35,245 bases of DNA from Lachnospiraceae bacterium UBA7060 (lineage in GTDB: Bacteria > Bacillota > Clostridia > Lachnospirales > Lachnospiraceae): NCBI GenBank assembly GCA_002493835.1, contig DLAA01000111.1:1-35245 (forward strand). Direction: 5' to 3'. The position numbers and the translations under genes are program-made. Of this stretch, positions 31,430 through 35,245 are shown piece by piece. The notes beneath the pieces are model-generated. The model was given only the letters and a program-made list of their open reading frames with translations. It ran no database searches and was not told the origin of the DNA. Position 1 is the stretch's first letter. Every line of letters begins with the position of its first letter.

Positions 31430-33663
31430 CGGAGCAGTATGCGGATGTCATCATAGATATCTCTCATGAGAAGGTGGACCGTGTTTTTCAATATCGAATA
31501 CCGTCGGAGTTAATGAAGGCGGTGCGTCCTGGTGTTTTGGTGCATGTGCCTTTTGGCAGAGGCAATCAGGATAAAATGGGATATGTGGTAGATATTTCAG
31601 ACCGGACGGATTATCCGGCCGAAAAGATAAAGATGGTCACTTCAGTTGAGGATAAGGGGATGTCCGCAGAGAGCAGGCAGATCCGGATTGCTTATTGGTT
31701 GAAGAGTCAATATGGTTCCACCACGATTGCGGCACTAAAGACTGTACTCCCTGTCAAGCAGAAACGTAAGCCTCTTGAGAAGAAAAAGATAGTGCGCTGC
31801 CTTACGGCCGCAGAGATAGAACAGGCGGCAATGGAGTGCGGGAGAAAACACCAGAAGGCAAAGGAGCGTGTGCTCACGGCGCTGCAGACGGAAGAAGAGC
31901 TGCCTTACGAGCTGATTAGGCAGAAGCTGAATGTGGCAGCGGCCACTTTGCAAACCCTGGAAAAGCAGGGGTATTTGAAGATTGAAAGTGAAAACTACTA
32001 CCGGAATCCTGTCAGGGTTTCGGATATGAGAGAAAGCCGCCCTGTGTTGAATGAGACTCAGCGGCATATAATAGAGGAGGTTCTAGCGGCTTACTGCGCT
32101 GGGGAGCCTGGCGTGCATCTGGTACACGGGGTGACAGGGAGCGGCAAGACGGAGGTGTATCTGGGGATCATTGAGGGGATGCTTGCTATGGGGAAGCAGG
32201 CTATTATGCTGATTCCAGAAATTGCTCTGACGTACCAGACGCTGATACGTTTTTATAGACGTTTTGGAGACCGGGTGTCTGTGATGAATTCGACTCTGTC
32301 TGCCGGGGAGAAGTATGATCAAATCGAGCGGGCAAAGGCTGGAAAGATCGATGTGATTATCGGCCCCCGTTCGGCGTTGTTCACACCTTTTCCGAATTTA
32401 GGCGTTATCGTGGTGGATGAGGAGCATGAGAGCAGTTACAAGAGTGAGTCTGCACCGAGGTATCATGCCAGAGAGACAGCCATAGAGATTGCTTCCCTGA
32501 GCGGCGCAAGTGTGGTGCTGGGTTCGGCGACTCCTTCTCTGGAGGCCTATTATCGGGCGCTCAAGGGAGAATATAGACTGTATGAAATGAAGGAACGGCC
32601 CGGCGGCAGTATGCTGCCGGCGGTTCATACCATAGATTTGCGGGAGGAGTTAAGGCAGGGAAACCGCTCTATGTTCAGCAGGAAGCTGCAGGAGCTGATG
32701 CTGGATCGGCTGAGGCGGGGAGAGCAGACGATTCTGTTCTTAAACAGGCGGGGTTATGCTGGCTTTGTCTCTTGCCGTTCCTGCGGTCATGTGATGAAAT
32801 GCCCGCACTGTGACGTCTCCCTTTCTGAGCACAGAAACGGGATGCTTGTCTGCCATTACTGCGGTTATCAGGAGAGAAAACCGACGAAATGTCCATCCTG
32901 CAGATCTCCTTATCTGTTGGGCTTTAAAGCCGGAACAGAGCAGGTGGAGGAGGCCATTCACAGAGAGTTTCCCAAAGCCCGGGTGCTGCGTATGGATGCG
33001 GATACCACCCGCAAAAAGGAGAGCTATGAAAAGATCCTTTCCACTTTTGCGGATCAGGGAGCAGATATTTTGGTGGGAACACAGATGATTGTGAAAGGGC
33101 ATGATTTTCCTGCTGTGACATTGGTGGGTGTGCTGGCAGCGGATCTTTCTCTGAATCGGAGTGATTATCGAGCAGGAGAGCGGACGTTTCAGCTTTTAAC
33201 GCAGGCAGCGGGCCGGGCAGGCCGGGGAGATAAGCCGGGCGAGGTGGTGATTCAGACGTACCAGCCTGAACATTACAGTGTGGTCTTTGCGGCCAGGCAG
33301 GATTATGGAGGCTTTTACGGGGAGGAGATCGCTTACAGAGAACTTTTGGGTTATCCTCCTGTGGAACATATGCTGGCGGTTTTGATCGTTTCCCGTATGC
33401 AGGAGGACGGCGAGGCATTAGGAAAGGAAATGACTGAATTGATCAGAAAGGAGATGGGAGATGCCGCAGGGCTGCGGGTGATTGGCCCGACGGAGGCGTC
33501 TATCGGAAAGATTTCTGATTTGTACCGTCATACTTTTTACCTCCGCCATGGGGATTATCAGGTGTTGGTGAAGGCAAAGGACAGAATGGAAAATTTTTGC
33601 AGGGAGCGGGCGCTAAAGAGCCAGACAGTACAATTTGACTTTGATCCCATAAATACTTATTAG
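31426..33663 (+). CDS. priA: primosomal protein N' (replication-restart helicase)
   Basis: This 745-residue helicase reloads the replisome at stalled forks. The N-terminal DNA-binding part (1-105) contains FGRGNQDKMGYVV. Walker A is VTGSGKTEVY (about 236-245), the DEEH box is VVDEEHESSYK, and later motifs include GSATPSLE, GTQMIVKGHDF and QAAGRAGRG. The zinc-binding Cys cluster starts at Cys450 (CRSCGHVMKCPHCD, then CHYCGY, KCPSC). It begins within the murE stop and leads on to def, as in many Firmicutes. Confidence 0.96.
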   Translation: MTEQYADVIIDISHEKVDRVFQYRIPSELMKAVRPGVLVHVPFGRGNQDKMGYVVDISDRTDYPAEKIKMVTSVEDKGMSAESRQIRIAYWLKSQYGSTTIAALKTVLPVKQKRKPLEKKKIVRCLTAAEIEQAAMECGRKHQKAKERVLTALQTEEELPYELIRQKLNVAAATLQTLEKQGYLKIESENYYRNPVRVSDMRESRPVLNETQRHIIEEVLAAYCAGEPGVHLVHGVTGSGKTEVYLGIIEGMLAMGKQAIMLIPEIALTYQTLIRFYRRFGDRVSVMNSTLSAGEKYDQIERAKAGKIDVIIGPRSALFTPFPNLGVIVVDEEHESSYKSESAPRYHARETAIEIASLSGASVVLGSATPSLEAYYRALKGEYRLYEMKERPGGSMLPAVHTIDLREELRQGNRSMFSRKLQELMLDRLRRGEQTILFLNRRGYAGFVSCRSCGHVMKCPHCDVSLSEHRNGMLVCHYCGYQERKPTKCPSCRSPYLLGFKAGTEQVEEAIHREFPKARVLRMDADTTRKKESYEKILSTFADQGADILVGTQMIVKGHDFPAVTLVGVLAADLSLNRSDYRAGERTFQLLTQAAGRAGRGDKPGEVVIQTYQPEHYSVVFAARQDYGGFYGEEIAYRELLGYPPVEHMLAVLIVSRMQEDGEALGKEMTELIRKEMGDAAGLRVIGPTEASIGKISDLYRHTFYLRHGDYQVLVKAKDRMENFCRERALKSQTVQFDFDPINTY

Positions 33664-33731
33664 TGGCTTATGCAAAAGGATATACAGTAGTACAAAGAAG
33701 TAAAAGAGGAAAGACAGGAGGAAGAAGTAAT

Positions 33732-34211
33732 ATGGCAACCAGAAAGGTCAGGGAAATCGGAGATCCGGTTTTGGAGAAAAAGTGTAAGGAAGTGACAGAG
33801 ATGACTCCAAGACTGCTGGAGCTGGTAGACGACATGTTTGAGACGCTGTACGAGGAGAATGGGGTGGGGTTGGCAGCACCTCAGGTAGGAATCTTAAAGC
33901 GCATTGTAGTGATTGATACTACGGGGGAAGATCCTCTGTTACTGATTAATCCGAAGATTTTGGAGACCAGCGGAGAGCAGGAGGGCTACGAGGGATGTTT
34001 GAGCGTACCTGGGAAGACCGGACATGTGAAAAGGCCAAACTACGTGAAGGCGATTGCCTATAACGAGAATATGGAGCCTTTCGAGATTGAGGGAACGGAG
34101 CTGCTTGCCAGAGCCATTTGTCATGAGGTGGATCATTTGGAGGGGCATCTCTACGTGGAGAAAGTGGAAGGTCCTCTGATGAATACAGAGGATCTGGAGC
34201 AGGAGGAATAG
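33732..34211 (+). CDS. def: peptide deformylase
   Basis: This 159-residue metalloenzyme removes the formyl group from new proteins. All three motifs are intact: GVGLAAPQVG (44-53), EGCLS (87-91, metal-binding Cys89) and HEVDH (131-135, two His ligands and catalytic Glu132). I chose the ATG at 33732 preceded by AGGAGG (33715-33720); an upstream in-frame codon at 33663 would add a non-family, Lys-rich extension. It is followed one base later by the fmt start, with which it is usually co-expressed. Confidence 0.95.
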   Translation: MATRKVREIGDPVLEKKCKEVTEMTPRLLELVDDMFETLYEENGVGLAAPQVGILKRIVVIDTTGEDPLLLINPKILETSGEQEGYEGCLSVPGKTGHVKRPNYVKAIAYNENMEPFEIEGTELLARAICHEVDHLEGHLYVEKVEGPLMNTEDLEQEE

Positions 34212-34212
34212 C

Positions 34213-34242
34213 ATGAAGATCGTGTTTATGGGATTTTTGTAA
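34213..34242 (+). pseudogene. fmt: 5' end of methionyl-tRNA formyltransferase, interrupted
   Basis: The ATG at 34213, one base after def, opens MKIVFMG, the usual Fmt start (normally followed by TP.F), then reads Phe-Leu-stop. The homology ends after GGA (34231-34233), and AT-rich DNA with other genes follows. The rest of fmt is not in this window; it may lie beyond the far end of the inserted element. The position after def fits the standard def-fmt operon. Confidence 0.85.
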
Positions 34243-34287
34243 AAAAATATATATTCATATAACTCTATATATCTTGATAAAACCGCA

Positions 34288-34764
34288 TGGTGTAAGATTT
34301 TGAGATTTGTTGAGCTTTATGAATTTCTATAAAAATCCATATATCATCATAGCAAATTGGTGTAGAAATGGTGTAGTAGCAACAAAAAGAGTTTGGTACG
34401 AATAGAAATACCCATAAATGAATATTGGACATCTAAATAAGTCCATTATCAATTGTAGAAATATAAATTGATTGTGGGCTTATTTTAGTGTGCCAAAAAT
34501 ATCGTTAAGACAGATAATGTAAAATAACAGGAGGCGAAACAATGAAAGTAATTGACTTTGACGAAGCAAAAACAAGAAAGCATTCAAAAGAAAAAGCAGT
34601 GAACCGTTTGCCAGAGACGGATAATGGTGTGTTGGAACTGCAAAAACAATATCGAGAGCTTGCACAGTTTTATAACCAATGGTATGACGAACATGTGGTA
34701 GGACAGGATGAAAACGGGGGATGGATATATAAATATTGATTTCTGAAATTATGTTTGGTGTAAG
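34288..34764 (+). repeat. four direct copies of TGGTGTA(A/G) in the element end
   Basis: Copies lie at 34288-34296 (TGGTGTAAG), 34357-34365 (TTGGTGTAG), 34369-34376 (TGGTGTAG) and 34755-34764 (TTGGTGTAAG). All are in the same direction. Three lie within 150 nt of the junction, and the fourth is after the small gene. They look like recombinase arm-type or accessory-protein sites. Inverted repeats are also present (TGGAC 34426-34430 / GTCCA 34441-34445; ATCAATT 34448-34454 / AATTGAT 34466-34472). The ~300 nt from 34243 to 34541 holds no gene that I can see. Confidence 0.5.
34542..34739 (+). CDS. small hypothetical protein of the mobile element
   Basis: This 65-residue, charged protein (opens MKVIDFDEAKTRKHSKEKA, ends GGWIYKY) has no membrane span or signal. 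The middle (LELQKQYRELAQFYNQWYDEH) is a probable helix with many aromatics. A strong AGGAGG lies 7 nt before the ATG, so it is likely expressed. I do not recognise a family. Its location at the element's left end, just before a cold-shock-domain gene, suggests an accessory or regulatory role, but that is inference. Confidence 0.65.
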   Translation: MKVIDFDEAKTRKHSKEKAVNRLPETDNGVLELQKQYRELAQFYNQWYDEHVVGQDENGGWIYKY

Positions 34765-34985
34765 TCTTGTACGTTCTATAGAAAAGGGCATATAGGCTTA
34801 TTTAGTGCATAAATATACTTGGTGAGGAAATTGGACGTGATCGCATTCAAAACGCCTGTATGAGCCTCACAGTGCGCCAGGGAGGCATCTAAATGTAATT
34901 TACGAACATATTCACGACAACATTCCCACAGTAACTTAAAACAGCGATTTCATAGCAATATCAAACCATAAAGGAGGGCGGGATC
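34740..34985 (+). other. 246-nt intergenic region within the element
   Basis: It contains the fourth TGGTGTAAG copy (34755-34764) and two tiny possible frames: GTG at about 34837 (VIAFKTPV) and ATG at about 34863 (MSLTVRQGGI), neither with support. I see no clear promoter or terminator. The strong ribosome site AAAGGAGGG at the end belongs to the next gene. Confidence 0.4.
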
Positions 34986-35245
34986 ATGTATGGTAGAGTG
35001 ACCAGAACTTTCCCGGATAAAGGATATGGATTTATTCTTGGAGAAGACAGAAAGTCATATTTTATCCATCATTCAAAACTGGACGGGGAATATATAAATT
35101 CTGGCTATTATATATTCTTTAAACCATTCCAGAATGACAGAAGTGTTTACAACGCAAGAAACGTTATGGTGATCGAAGCACCGGAAAGGAAACACAAACA
35201 TGGCAATACACGTAAAAAACATGGATGTGTAAATATCACATCATC
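34986..35245 (+). CDS. cold-shock-domain protein, partial (runs off the window)
   Basis: An ATG at 34986, preceded by AAGGAGGG, opens a frame of at least 86 codons, still open at the window edge. Residues 1-65 form a cold-shock-like OB fold: RNP1 is in KGYGFIL and RNP2 is YFIHHS, with conserved aromatics. A basic tail (RKHKHGNTRKKHG) follows, unlike the usual ~67-residue CspA family. It would bind single-stranded RNA or DNA. Similar CSD genes are found on conjugative elements of Firmicutes, so this fits the mobile-element call. Confidence 0.8.
   Translation, partial: MYGRVTRTFPDKGYGFILGEDRKSYFIHHSKLDGEYINSGYYIFFKPFQNDRSVYNARNVMVIEAPERKHKHGNTRKKHGCVNITS

Larger units (their letters stand above)
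34234..35245 (+). mobile_element. left end of an integrated mobile element within fmt (incomplete)
   Basis: The host gene fmt breaks at 34233/34234. The following ~300 nt is AT-rich, gene-free and repeat-bearing, as is common for element ends, and is followed by a small unknown gene and a cold-shock-domain gene. The base composition changes clearly from the chromosome. No integrase, relaxase or transposase is in view, so the class (conjugative transposon, phage or other) is unknown. The break lies at a GGGA, and some large serine recombinases use GA dinucleotides, but tyrosine enzymes cannot be excluded. Confidence 0.65.

Noticed and set aside
34837..34895. Two tiny frames in the element (8 and 10 codons)
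   Set aside because: They overlap each other, have only weak ribosome-like sequences and show no similarity that I recognise.
1..35245. tRNA, rRNA or CRISPR arrays
   Set aside because: No cloverleaf-like block, rRNA signature or regularly spaced repeat was seen on either strand.

Overview
The window looks like a chromosomal segment of a Gram-positive anaerobe of class Clostridia, most likely a gut Lachnospiraceae member. The reasons are strong AGGAGG-type ribosome sites, moderate GC content, a six-cysteine SCIFF peptide with its radical SAM maturase, a TIGR04086-type membrane protein, HemZ, a fused SecDF, a MurE with the DNPR motif of the diaminopimelate type, and a YtrA-type GntR regulator with its ABC transporter. 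No rRNA, tRNA or CRISPR array was seen.

Layout. (1) 1-8411: a same-strand cluster with a G11 tract, a YtrA-like regulator, an ABC ATPase and a permease with a large extracellular domain, then a MacB-like ATPase, an exported CARDB-like protein with a C-terminal anchor, an FtsX/MacB permease and an acidic lipoprotein. (2) 8412-12954: a secreted protein with four copies of an unrecognised domain, enolase with a hairpin over its ribosome site, and hemZ. (3) 12955-16673: an orphan ZorA/ZorB-like (MotA/MotB-like) stator pair, an AIM24-family protein and a GyrI-like gene split by one in-frame TAG. (4) 16700-22844: hisS, aspS, an SseB-like gene, an HAD phosphatase and, convergently, a CNNM/CorC-type membrane protein. 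(5) 23027-27544: TIGR04086 protein, SCIFF peptide, SCIFF maturase and SecDF. (6) 27545-34211: a likely remnant of a REP-associated transposase, then recJ, murE, priA and def. (7) 34213-35245: fmt is broken after seven codons, and AT-rich DNA with repeats, a small unknown gene and a cold-shock-domain gene follows. I read this as the left end of an integrated mobile element that runs off the window.

How the genes work together. The left cluster is probably one envelope-stress or export unit controlled by the regulator. SCIFF, its maturase and SecDF are nearly contiguous, so peptide modification and the export machinery may be co-expressed. murE-priA-def-(fmt) is a common Firmicutes housekeeping order, and it makes the fmt interruption easy to see. 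The items most worth follow-up are the orphan stator pair, the element inserted in fmt, the RNA structures around SCIFF and eno, and the TAG-split GyrI-like gene.
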